From positions 351,446 through 415,445 of the forward strand of contig CAXXJK010000009.1 of assembly GCA_963665595.2 (NCBI GenBank): 64,000 nt of DNA. The letters are read 5' to 3'. Of this stretch, positions 35,095 to 43,621 are shown in pieces. Source of the stretch: G963665595 sp963665595. Lineage in GTDB: Bacteria > Actinomycetota > Coriobacteriia > Coriobacteriales > CADBOM01. A program made the position numbers and the translations under genes. The notes under the pieces are model-generated. The model ran no database searches and was not told the DNA's origin. It was given only the letters and a program-made list of their open reading frames with translations. Numbering within the stretch: the first letter of the stretch is position 1; every line of letters starts with the position of its first letter.

Positions 35095-36015
35095 TCAGCG
35101 ATAGACAACGGGCAGACATGACAAGACGATACAGAGCGCGTAGGAAAAATTTAAACGTATGTTGATTGAACTAATAGCCTGCATGTTAAATCTTCGAACA
35201 GATGGAGTTATATCACTTGAATATAATGGACGAGCAGCAATAAATACCGCACAGCACATTACCGGAAGAAAACACCACCCCCCGAAGAATGTCGCGCATA
35301 CGATAACGCAAACCAGCACCACCGATATCGGTATACATGCCCGCAAAAGACTGGTAGCTCGTTTTCGTCCTATGCACACGGGTAGCGTGCGGCGGCCTAC
35401 CGCCTGGTCCTTCTCGATGTCGCTGGTGTTATTGACCAACATTATCAACCCAATAGCAATGATGCAGGGCAGAGCATATATGAGGATGAGAAAATCAACC
35501 ACACCGGTTTGCAGGAAGTATGCGGCCATGGTAAGTATTCCGCCCATGACCAAGCCAGACGTTAATTCTCCGAATGGCGTGTGGGAAAGTGGCGTTTTTG
35601 GAAGAGCGTAAAGCATAAGAACAATAACGCCTATACACGCAAAGAGAAGTGATATCCAACCGGTGCGAACAATAACATAGATTCCCACCGCAAAAGCAGC
35701 AACTATCATAGAAAAACCGGCATTACGCGCACTCTTTGGATCAACATTGTTATAGACAAGCGACGCATCGGTACTATCATCGGTAGTCTCAACACTATCG
35801 GTCCCCTTTACAAAATCAGTATAATCGTTAAGGGTGTTTACCGCTGACTGTAAAGCAATCGAGATAAAAAGCGTGCAGAGCAGCAGTACAGCATCGAGAA
35901 CACCCGTGAACGCAAGTGCCAAGGCTCCGCCAAGAAAAACGGGTACGAGGCCCGCTGACCATGTCGGTGGTGCTGCCAGTTCGACCAGTGCTTTGAATGA
36001 CATCTTGTCATACAT
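35095..36015 (-). CDS. menA: UbiA-family prenyltransferase, probable 1,4-dihydroxy-2-naphthoate polyprenyltransferase
   Basis: Membrane enzyme that attaches the polyprenyl tail to DHNA in menaquinone synthesis. The 306 residues have eight to nine membrane segments and both Asp-rich motifs: NDYTDFVKGTD near residue 62 and NNTSDIEKDQAVGRRTLPV near 190. The second region matches MenA proteins. The ATG has GAGGGG seven bases upstream. Immediately followed by menG. Confidence 0.92.
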   Translation of the reverse strand: MYDKMSFKALVELAAPPTWSAGLVPVFLGGALALAFTGVLDAVLLLCTLFISIALQSAVNTLNDYTDFVKGTDSVETTDDSTDASLVYNNVDPKSARNAGFSMIVAAFAVGIYVIVRTGWISLLFACIGVIVLMLYALPKTPLSHTPFGELTSGLVMGGILTMAAYFLQTGVVDFLILIYALPCIIAIGLIMLVNNTSDIEKDQAVGRRTLPVCIGRKRATSLLRACIPISVVLVCVIVCATFFGGWCFLPVMCCAVFIAARPLYSSDITPSVRRFNMQAISSINIRLNFSYALCIVLSCLPVVYR

Positions 36016-36050
36016 CTGCGATCCCCTCGTTTACCTCTATAAACAAAACC

Positions 36051-36078
36051 GGCTCAGCCTCATAACAGAAGCTGAGCC
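36051..36078 (-). terminator. hairpin terminator after rplS
   Basis: Perfect eight-base stem GGCTCAGC/GCTGAGCC with a 12-base loop, 30 bases after the rplS stop on the minus strand, followed by GGTTTTGTTTATAG. Confidence 0.85.
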
Positions 36079-36107
36079 AATGCCCGTTTCAAATACTTCG
36101 AAACTGC

Positions 36108-36452
36108 CTAAAAGCCCTTTTCACGCAGACGAGCAGCTTTGCCAACTTTATCGCGCAGATAATAGAGTTTGGCACGACGAACGGCACCATGACGAACCAC
36201 TTCGACCTTATCAATCTTAGGTGAGTTCACCGGAAAGGTACGCTCTACGCCTACTGAGAAAGAAATCTTGCGAACGGTGAATGTCTCACGGTTCAGCGCC
36301 CCATGACGACGGATAACATCGCCTTGAAACACCTGAATACGCTCACGATTTCCTTCTTTAATGCGATAGTGAACTTTAACGTTATCTCCCACAACGAAAT
36401 TGGGAACATCCTCGCGGATCTGTTGTTGCTCGATGGCACGGATAATATCCAT
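36108..36452 (-). CDS. rplS: 50S ribosomal protein L19
   Basis: Large-subunit protein at the interface with the 30S subunit. The 114 residues match the family throughout: DNVKVHYRIKEGNRERIQVFQGDVI, then GVERTFPVNSPKIDKVEVVR and KLYYLRDKVGKAARL. The upstream site GGAATG is weak. In many bacteria rplS follows trmD; here it is downstream of dgt and about 11 kb away from trmD. Confidence 0.98.
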   Translation of the reverse strand: MDIIRAIEQQQIREDVPNFVVGDNVKVHYRIKEGNRERIQVFQGDVIRRHGALNRETFTVRKISFSVGVERTFPVNSPKIDKVEVVRHGAVRRAKLYYLRDKVGKAARLREKGF

Positions 36453-36469
36453 TGATAATCATTCCATTC

Positions 36470-36748
36470 TTAATTCTTTTGCACACACAGAAGTGTCTTT
36501 GGGTTCAAAGGAACAATAGGAGATATTAACTCAATTACAGCAAAATTGGGACATCTGAGCACCGAAGAATCTGAGATACGCAAGAATTCCACAAGCTGCT
36601 CGGGCCGCAGAGCCCCTGATGGCAAAAGAAACGAGACAATATCCTCTCCATCAACTCTTGTTTGCACTAGGCCTGAAAGGGGGAAACGCCCGTTACGTCC
36701 TTCAGAAAAGACCTTGATCCCAATTATAGGGTACAAAAAGATGCTCAT
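36470..36748 (-). CDS. doubtful small ORF between dgt and rplS
   Basis: Open frame of up to 92 codons; the first 15 overlap the end of dgt in another frame and the rest fills the 230-base gap before rplS. The deduced protein (NGRFPLSGLVQTRVDGEDIV and a Pro/Leu-rich tail) matches no family I recognise and shows no membrane segment in the non-overlapping part. The ATG has no ribosome site. About 77 stop-free codons outside dgt is mildly more than chance, so it is recorded with low confidence; it may instead be leader sequence of rplS. Confidence 0.25.
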   Translation of the reverse strand: MSIFLYPIIGIKVFSEGRNGRFPLSGLVQTRVDGEDIVSFLLPSGALRPEQLVEFLRISDSSVLRCPNFAVIELISPIVPLNPKTLLCVQKN

Positions 36749-37742
36749 AGAGTGAGCGCGCGTAGCGATCTGTCATTCCCGAAACATAATCGGAAACTGC
36801 AATGATGGGATCGCCCTGAGAATAACTCCGATACTCGCAGGGTACTTCATCAAAATGCTCAATAAAATAATCGAACAATGTATTGACGAGACCTTCAGCT
36901 TTCGGAGCTTCTACCTTTACATCGCTTTTTGTGTACACATTTTCAAAAAGATACGAACGTAATTCGTCCATCGCCTCTCGTATGTCAGGTGACTGAGATA
37001 TTTCCGAATGCCCTTCCGAGGTAATTACTATATCGTTTACAAGGGTCGTAATCCGTTCAGAGTGCGTATGGCCAAGAAGTTTATGCGTTCGCTTTGGCAA
37101 AGCTTCTTCTGAAATAAATCCCGCACGAATCGAATCATCAATATCATGATTAATATAGGCAATACGATCAGCCGTTGCCACAATCTGTCCCTCAAGTGTC
37201 TGGGCTCTTACGAGACCGGTATGGCAAAGAATACCATCACGAACCTCATAGGAAAGATTAAGGCCCCTCCCACCGCCCTCTATGACATCTACCACTCGTA
37301 ACGACTGAACGTTATGCTGATAAAGACCTTTGGCGCTCTCGCTATCGATACCCCGATGACGAGCGATCGCCTGTGAAAGCGCTTGTTCACCCGTATGTCC
37401 AAAAGGTGTATGCCCCAAATCATGACCAAGAGAAATAGCTTCTACTAAATCTTCATTCAAGGCGAGAGCTCGGGCAATGGTGCGCGATATCTGAGCGACT
37501 TCAAGAGTATGAGTCAGGCGGGTACGGTAATGGTCACCCGAGGCCGATATAAAAACTTGAGTTTTATGAGAAAGACGCCTGAAAGACTTGGAGTGAATTA
37601 TGCGATCACGGTCACGTTGAAAACATGTACGCAGGGGGTCTGGTTCTAACGCAAACAAACGCCCCTTTGATTCGGCCGCTCGTGCGGCATAGGAAGAAAG
37701 CTCCTTGTATTCCCGTTGTTCAAGCGTGAGCCGATCAATCAT
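36702..37742 (-). CDS. dgt: deoxyguanosinetriphosphate triphosphohydrolase-like HD protein
   Basis: HD-domain enzyme that removes triphosphate from dNTPs, keeping the pool balanced. The 346 residues have the HD metal site in RLTHTLEVAQ, GHDLGHTPFGHTGE (near 110-123) and a later Asp in INHDIDDS, plus the family start FRRLSHKTQVF. The ATG overlaps the asnB stop (ATGA); a longer frame starting inside asnB is unlikely. In many actinobacteria dgt precedes dnaG; dnaG is not here. Confidence 0.93.
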   Translation of the reverse strand: MIDRLTLEQREYKELSSYAARAAESKGRLFALEPDPLRTCFQRDRDRIIHSKSFRRLSHKTQVFISASGDHYRTRLTHTLEVAQISRTIARALALNEDLVEAISLGHDLGHTPFGHTGEQALSQAIARHRGIDSESAKGLYQHNVQSLRVVDVIEGGGRGLNLSYEVRDGILCHTGLVRAQTLEGQIVATADRIAYINHDIDDSIRAGFISEEALPKRTHKLLGHTHSERITTLVNDIVITSEGHSEISQSPDIREAMDELRSYLFENVYTKSDVKVEAPKAEGLVNTLFDYFIEHFDEVPCEYRSYSQGDPIIAVSDYVSGMTDRYARSLYEHLFVPYNWDQGLF

Positions 37743-39622
37743 AATGAGTCTACAAACGGTTGGTCGGCAGTTTCGAAATAAACGTGATGCCAAATCAAGA
37801 AACTATAGATCGTCCATATTTTGCGTGAATTGTCACATACTCCCTTAAGATGATCGTCGAGGTAGGTCTCTAGAAGTGACGTATTGAAAAATCGAGAGGC
37901 TGTTTCAGAGGTGAACGTCTTTCTCACGATATTGTTGTATTCTGGCATTGCAAGCCATACGCGTATCGGTGTAGGAAACCCTAGCTTTGGCTTTTGAGCA
38001 GTACTTTGAGGTAGATGACGTTCTGCGGCCTTTCGTAGCGCATATTTGGTGTTCTCGACTCCACTGTTATCATTGACTCGCAGATGCGCCGGAAGTCGCC
38101 GCGCCACATTCCAAACCTCGCAATCAAGAAATGGTACACGCAACTCAAGAGAATTGGCCATAGACATGCGATCAGCCTTAAGAAGTATGTCTCCTACCAT
38201 CCAGACATTGATATCAAACAGCTGCATTTTTGCCTGATCATCATTACCCTGAAAACGACGGTAATACGGGGCACAGATTGCTGCGGTCGACCGACAGTTG
38301 TCATTATTTTTAAGCAACAATCGCTTCTCAGACAGATCTAACAAGGTACCGCCGTGACCACACCCATCGCCTCCATAGGTCTCTTCGACCGTATGCATAC
38401 TGCGAACATAACGATTATTTTGCTTGTTAGGCGGCAATAAATGCGATACTCCCGCTATGAGTCCCCGCATGAATCGCGGATAGCGTGCACAAGTTTTCGC
38501 ACGGTCGAGTGGTTCATGGTACGCACGATAACCACCAAATAACTCGTCTGCACCTTCTCCCGAAAGCACAACTTTTACCTGTTCACTTGCAATTTTTGAT
38601 ACAAAATAAAGAGCGATGGCACTCGGATCAGCCAAGGGTTGATCAAAAAACCATTGAGCACGAGGAAAAACATCCCAGTATTCTTCAGCGGTTATAGTTT
38701 TGGAATATTGTCTTGTTCCTATCTCATTCGCAAGCGGCTCAGCATAGGTGGTTTCGTCATAAGTATCCCCTACATCAAAGCCGACAGTGAAGGTGCGTTG
38801 CCCCGAAAAATAGCTTGCCACATAGCTGGAGTCCACACCGCTCGAAAGGAAACAGCCAACCTCAACATCAGCAATTCTATGAACTTCAACAGACTCCGCA
38901 AAAGCCTCTTCGATCGCATCGACTGCCTCATCCTCATCAAAATCATCGATAATGTCAAATGTCGCTTCCCAATAACGGGTAATTACGACCTCGCCCTTGC
39001 TATAGGTCAGATAATGACCGGGCAGCAGGCAGTAGATACCTGAAAAAAGCGTTTCTGGGGGAATGACATATTGGAATGACAGATAGGTGTCTAAAGCAGC
39101 TTCATTAAGAGTGCGGGTATATCCAGGAAACTCCAAGATGCTCTTGATTTCCGATGCGTAGACAAATGCATCACCAACCTGTGCATAATGACAAGGTTTG
39201 ATACCAAATCGATCACGCGCGATGAACAGTTCTTGTGAAGAAAGATCATAGATGGCAAAGCACCACATACCACGAAGACGATCGAGCAGCGCGGGGCCCC
39301 ACTCTTCATAACCATGGAGAAGTACTTCAGAGTCCGTCTTGGTGATGAATATATGGCCTGCCGCGATAAGCTCATCACGCAAAACCTGATAATTATATAT
39401 TTCACCATTAAAGGTAAGTATCTTGGTGCCATCTTCATTCATGATAGGCTGGTGGCCCGTCCCAAGATCAATGATGGAAAGACGACGAAAACCCATAGAT
39501 ATCTGATCGCCCAAATAAAACCCGCTGTCATCAGGACCTCGATGCGTAATGACCTGAGTCATCCGCTCGATAACTGCAGAGGAATTTTCAACTGTCCCTA
39601 TAAAGCCGCAGATTCCGCACAT
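37739..39622 (-). CDS. asnB: asparagine synthase (glutamine-hydrolysing)
   Basis: Makes asparagine from aspartate, glutamine and ATP. The 627 residues start with MCGICGFIG, exposing the glutaminase Cys after Met removal; the N-terminal nucleophile domain covers about 1-210. The synthetase domain has the P-loop SSGVDSSYVAS near 258 and SGEGADELFGGY near 355. It could in principle modify another acceptor, as some AsnB-like enzymes amidate cell-wall peptides, but the full domain set fits asparagine. The leader of about 180 bases up to the ppdK terminator shows no strong promoter. Confidence 0.93.
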   Translation of the reverse strand: MCGICGFIGTVENSSAVIERMTQVITHRGPDDSGFYLGDQISMGFRRLSIIDLGTGHQPIMNEDGTKILTFNGEIYNYQVLRDELIAAGHIFITKTDSEVLLHGYEEWGPALLDRLRGMWCFAIYDLSSQELFIARDRFGIKPCHYAQVGDAFVYASEIKSILEFPGYTRTLNEAALDTYLSFQYVIPPETLFSGIYCLLPGHYLTYSKGEVVITRYWEATFDIIDDFDEDEAVDAIEEAFAESVEVHRIADVEVGCFLSSGVDSSYVASYFSGQRTFTVGFDVGDTYDETTYAEPLANEIGTRQYSKTITAEEYWDVFPRAQWFFDQPLADPSAIALYFVSKIASEQVKVVLSGEGADELFGGYRAYHEPLDRAKTCARYPRFMRGLIAGVSHLLPPNKQNNRYVRSMHTVEETYGGDGCGHGGTLLDLSEKRLLLKNNDNCRSTAAICAPYYRRFQGNDDQAKMQLFDINVWMVGDILLKADRMSMANSLELRVPFLDCEVWNVARRLPAHLRVNDNSGVENTKYALRKAAERHLPQSTAQKPKLGFPTPIRVWLAMPEYNNIVRKTFTSETASRFFNTSLLETYLDDHLKGVCDNSRKIWTIYSFLIWHHVYFETADQPFVDSL

Positions 39623-39805
39623 ATTCCAGGCCTACTCCTCGTCAAGTCTCTTTTTATGCTCAGGCAAATAGAAGACCTTTGCCCAAGACGCAACAGCAAG
39701 TATTCTACTATGCGCCACGAATCAGCAGAACAAAAAACCGCGCAAACCTTCTATAATGCGTATGGCCTGCATGCGAGTAGCACAGACCTCTCTTTCAAAA
39801 AATTA

Positions 39806-39839
39806 AAGGTCCGCCCGATCATATGATCGGGCGGACCTT
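39806..39839 (-). terminator. perfect 34-base palindromic terminator after ppdK
   Basis: A perfect palindrome of 17 bases per arm (AAGGTCCGCCCGATCAT and complement) with a GC-rich stem. On the minus strand it lies 39 bases after the ppdK stop and is followed by TTTAATTTTTTG. Confidence 0.9.
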
Positions 39840-39878
39840 ATATAACACTTCGTAGAACAGATCGTCGTACTACGGCAA

Positions 39879-42593
39879 CTACATATTCTTTAACGCAGCA
39901 TGAGCGGCCGCCAAACGAGCAAGCGGCACTCGATAGGGAGAACAGGATACATACGTCAAGCCGATACGGTGAAATGTATAGATTGAATCAGGATCGCCAC
40001 CATGCTCGCCACAGACGCCCAAAACAATATCGGGGTTTGCAGCACGCCCGCGCTCGCAAGCCATCTGTACAAGATCTGCAACGCCTGGATCAACCGTTTC
40101 AAAAGGGTTGTAAGGGAGCAAACGCTTCTCAAGATACTGTGGGATAAACTTTGACTCGACGTCATCGCGGCTAAACCCAAACGTTGTCTGAGTAAGATCA
40201 TTGGTGCCAAACGAGAAGAAATCGGCAGCGGAGGCAATTTCGCCTGCCCTTACTGCCGCGCGTGGTAATTCGATCATAGTACCAACCTGAATATCAAGCT
40301 CAACGCCATATTCAAGGGATATCTCGGCGATCACATTTTCGACTACTTCGCGCAACATCACCAGTTCTTCAACAGTTGAAACAAGTGGGATCATGATCTC
40401 AGGATGTGGGTCAAGACCTTTTCTCTTCAGTTGGGCAGTTGCCCCCGCGATAGCTCGTGTCTGCATGACAGGAAGCTCCGGATATACGATTGCCAAACGA
40501 CATCCACGTAAGCCCAACATAGGGTTTGACTCAACCATGGCATCAATGCGATTCAGCAAAGAACGCTTCTCTGCTATAGCCTCAGCATCGGCACCGGTAT
40601 ACTCCATGCGGGTAATCTCGATCTCAAGAGCACGAGGATCGTCAAGGAACTCGTGTAGCGGCGGATCAAGCAAACGCACGATGACAGGCAGCCCGTCCAT
40701 AGCCTCAAACATCCCGAGGAAATCATCGGTCTGAGCCTTCAACAGATCAGCAAGCGCCTGCTCCTTGATCGCTGCATTATCTGAAAGAATGAACGATTGA
40801 ATAATCTGCTTGCGATCACCAAGAAACATGTGTTCCGTACGGCAAAGACCAATACCAGCAGCACCAAAGTCACGCGAGAGCTGAGCGTCTTCTGGATTAT
40901 CGGCATTTGCTCGCACGCCTAGCGTGCGATACTCGTCAGCCCAATCAAGAATGGTATCAAGATCGCCAGACAACTCAGGCATCATAAGGGAAACTGATCC
41001 CAGAACAAGGATACCCGTAGTGCCATCGATCGAAATCATATCGCCTTCTTTTATGACGATATCAGTACCTGAAACAACTGCCTGTTTTTTCTCAGCATCA
41101 ATACGTAATGCCTCAACACCGCAGACACAAGGAGTTCCCATACCACGAGCAATAACAGCTGCGTGGGAGGTCTTACCGCCGTGAGATGTCAGAATACCTT
41201 CTGCGGCGACCATTCCTGCGAGGTCATCAGGATTGGTCTCCCAGCGAACCAACACAGATTTACGCCCTTCCTCGGCGGCAGCAACGGCGTCCTGCGAAGA
41301 AAAGACTGCTTCGCCGACTGCAGCACCAGGGCTTGCATTCAAACCAGTTGCGAGAATGTCATATGACGCGTTCTTGTCAAATTGAGGATGCAAGAGCTGA
41401 TCAAGCTGAGCAGGGTCAACACGCAAAACGGCCTCATCTTTTGAGATAAGGCCCTCTTGTACCATATCGATAGCAATCCGCAAAGCAGCTGCAGCAGTGC
41501 GCTTACCGGCGCGTGTCTGAAGCATCCAGAGTTTACCTTGTTCAATAGTGAATTCGATATCGCACATGTCACGATAATGATTTTCAAGAACGGTGAAGAT
41601 TTCTTCAAGCTCGCGACCGGCTTCCTGAAGCCCCTCAACATGCTTAAGCTCTGATATGGGGCTGGTGTTACGAATACCGGCAACGACATCTTCGCCCTGG
41701 GCATTCACCAGATAATCACCGTAGAACTCATTTTCGCCGTTAGCAGGATTACGGGTAAACGCAACACCTGTAGCTGATGTATTGCCCTTGTTACCAAACA
41801 CCATCGACTGCACATTTACCGCCGTGCCCATATTGTCTGAAATCTTGTTCTGCTTACGATAGAGAATAGCACGAGGATTTTCCCAAGAGCCAAAGACGGC
41901 ACGAATAGCGAGATTGAGTTGCATATCGGGATCTTGTGGGAAGACCACTACCCCATTTTCCACCAATTCAGGATAATCAACAGCAGAAACATTCGCTGAG
42001 AAGATTTCTTTGAAATCGACGACAAGCTTATCGAGATCCTCAGCCAACAAATCGCAATCATCATGAACGCCACGAGCAATTCGTGCAGAAGCAAGAGCAT
42101 TCTCGAATAGATCACCATTGATACTCATAACAACATTGGAGAACATCTGGATGAAACGTCGATAGGAATCCCACGCGAAACGAGGGTTGTCCGTTTGCTT
42201 GATCAAACCCTGTACCGACTCGTCATTCAAACCAAGATTCAAAACCGTGTCCATCATACCGGGCATCGAAATAGGTGCACCCGAGCGGACAGAAACAAGC
42301 AGCGGATCCTCTGGATCGCCGATGCGTTTGCCCATACGTTGTTCGAGATCGAGACGATACTCCTGAATGGTATCTAAGACTCCCTCGGGAAACTCACCGG
42401 TCTTCGCATAGTCCATACAGGTCTGACAGGAAATGGTGAATCCTGGGGGTACCGGTAGACCAATGTTTGCCATCTCGGCCACATTGGCACCTTTTCCACC
42501 AAGAACACCTGTCATGCCCTTGTTCCCCTCGGTAACGTTGTTACCGTCCGCGTCTCTGCCAAAGCGAAAAACGCGTTGTTGTGTGTCAGCCAC
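39879..42593 (-). CDS. ppdK: pyruvate, phosphate dikinase
   Basis: Interconverts pyruvate, ATP and Pi with PEP, AMP and PPi. The 904 residues follow the family: N-terminal nucleotide-binding domain (about 1-350), the phosphohistidine domain with GGKTSHAAVIARGMGTPC near 460, and the C-terminal PEP/pyruvate barrel ending in GVCGEHGGDP. The start is GTG at 42591-42593 with AAAGGAG six bases upstream. Its regulatory kinase/phosphorylase is encoded just upstream, so activity is probably controlled by phosphorylation of the active-site Thr. It suggests PEP-based energy metabolism. It ends at a very strong terminator. Confidence 0.97.
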   Translation of the reverse strand: MADTQQRVFRFGRDADGNNVTEGNKGMTGVLGGKGANVAEMANIGLPVPPGFTISCQTCMDYAKTGEFPEGVLDTIQEYRLDLEQRMGKRIGDPEDPLLVSVRSGAPISMPGMMDTVLNLGLNDESVQGLIKQTDNPRFAWDSYRRFIQMFSNVVMSINGDLFENALASARIARGVHDDCDLLAEDLDKLVVDFKEIFSANVSAVDYPELVENGVVVFPQDPDMQLNLAIRAVFGSWENPRAILYRKQNKISDNMGTAVNVQSMVFGNKGNTSATGVAFTRNPANGENEFYGDYLVNAQGEDVVAGIRNTSPISELKHVEGLQEAGRELEEIFTVLENHYRDMCDIEFTIEQGKLWMLQTRAGKRTAAAALRIAIDMVQEGLISKDEAVLRVDPAQLDQLLHPQFDKNASYDILATGLNASPGAAVGEAVFSSQDAVAAAEEGRKSVLVRWETNPDDLAGMVAAEGILTSHGGKTSHAAVIARGMGTPCVCGVEALRIDAEKKQAVVSGTDIVIKEGDMISIDGTTGILVLGSVSLMMPELSGDLDTILDWADEYRTLGVRANADNPEDAQLSRDFGAAGIGLCRTEHMFLGDRKQIIQSFILSDNAAIKEQALADLLKAQTDDFLGMFEAMDGLPVIVRLLDPPLHEFLDDPRALEIEITRMEYTGADAEAIAEKRSLLNRIDAMVESNPMLGLRGCRLAIVYPELPVMQTRAIAGATAQLKRKGLDPHPEIMIPLVSTVEELVMLREVVENVIAEISLEYGVELDIQVGTMIELPRAAVRAGEIASAADFFSFGTNDLTQTTFGFSRDDVESKFIPQYLEKRLLPYNPFETVDPGVADLVQMACERGRAANPDIVLGVCGEHGGDPDSIYTFHRIGLTYVSCSPYRVPLARLAAAHAALKNM

Positions 42594-42707
42594 GATGCGC
42601 TCCTTTATACAATCTCACAACATACAAATTGAAAGTAACGATCCGCCGCAGGATCTACGGCGACGGCATCCGCCCCTATCGACAGCTGGAATCGGACACA
42701 GAACGTT

Positions 42708-42734
42708 AGTATACCTATATTTCTACTCTGTAAA
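42708..42734 (-). promoter_or_regulatory. candidate promoter for ppdK
   Basis: Minus-strand TTTACA (42729-42734) and TATACT (42708-42713), both five of six to consensus, but with a short 15-base spacer. It lies about 115 bases before the ppdK start, within the 197-base gap after the regulator gene. Confidence 0.4.
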
Positions 42735-42790
42735 GAGAAACCACATGAATCTTCACCGTGAGCGTCTCTAAAATAGTCAGATACGGAGAA

Positions 42791-43606
42791 TCATCCTTCA
42801 TAAAATCGTAAAACCTCCTGTGCGGTCTCTTCTATGGCACGACGCTCAGTATGTATGACGCGGCAACCAATGCGACGCATTATTCTCCGCGCGTCTTCCA
42901 GATCATCTTCAATACCATCGATATTTACATACGAGGGAACAAGGGCGGCCGCTTCACCAATTCTTTTGCGCCGCACTTCCTCAAGAACTTCTGGACTCGA
43001 TATCAATCCAAAAATCTTGCGTGGTTCCACATCATAGAGTTGAGCTGGTGGTTCCACACCAAATGCCAGAGGTATATTTGCCACTTTGTATCCCATAGAA
43101 CTGAGGTACATCGACAAGGGAGTCTTTGATGTGCGAGAAACACCAACCAAAACAATATCAGCAAGTTTCAGATCTTCAGGGTTACGCCCATCATCATGGT
43201 CGACTGCAAAATCCATAGCCTCTATACGAGCAAAATAGGCGGCGTCAACCGCACGATTTACGCCAGAACGATATGTAGGCTTTTCTCCGGTAGATTGAGC
43301 GATAGCATCAATTGCGCCACTTATAAGATCAACAGCGCGTAGGGGCTTATCCTTGATATACTCGATCATCTCATCGCGCAAACCACAATTTACAATGGTA
43401 TAGAGTAAAACCATCTCGTCGCCAGGAACAAGCTGCTTGAGATGGTTTTCAAGAAATGTTCGTATTTGCGCTATGGAAGTAGCTTTATAAAATCGAGCAA
43501 TGGTAAATGCGTCCTCGTCAAACTGACTCGCCGCTGCATGAGCAACCGCAGCAGCCGTATCTCCTAAAGAATCAGATATGATAAGTATCTCAGGCTTTTT
43601 CTTCAT
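42791..43606 (-). CDS. pyruvate, phosphate dikinase regulatory protein (DUF299 kinase/phosphorylase)
   Basis: Bifunctional enzyme that inactivates PPDK by ADP-dependent Thr phosphorylation and reactivates it by Pi-dependent removal. The 271 residues have ISDSLGDTA at the start, the P-loop-like GVSRTSKTPLS near residue 150 and YKVANIPLAFGVEPP, all typical. Adjacent ppdK makes PPDK, not PEP synthase, the target. The ATG lies 15 bases after the glyS stop. Confidence 0.95.
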   Translation of the reverse strand: MKKKPEILIISDSLGDTAAAVAHAAASQFDEDAFTIARFYKATSIAQIRTFLENHLKQLVPGDEMVLLYTIVNCGLRDEMIEYIKDKPLRAVDLISGAIDAIAQSTGEKPTYRSGVNRAVDAAYFARIEAMDFAVDHDDGRNPEDLKLADIVLVGVSRTSKTPLSMYLSSMGYKVANIPLAFGVEPPAQLYDVEPRKIFGLISSPEVLEEVRRKRIGEAAALVPSYVNIDGIEDDLEDARRIMRRIGCRVIHTERRAIEETAQEVLRFYEG

Positions 43607-43621
43607 CGGCGCACCAACCTA

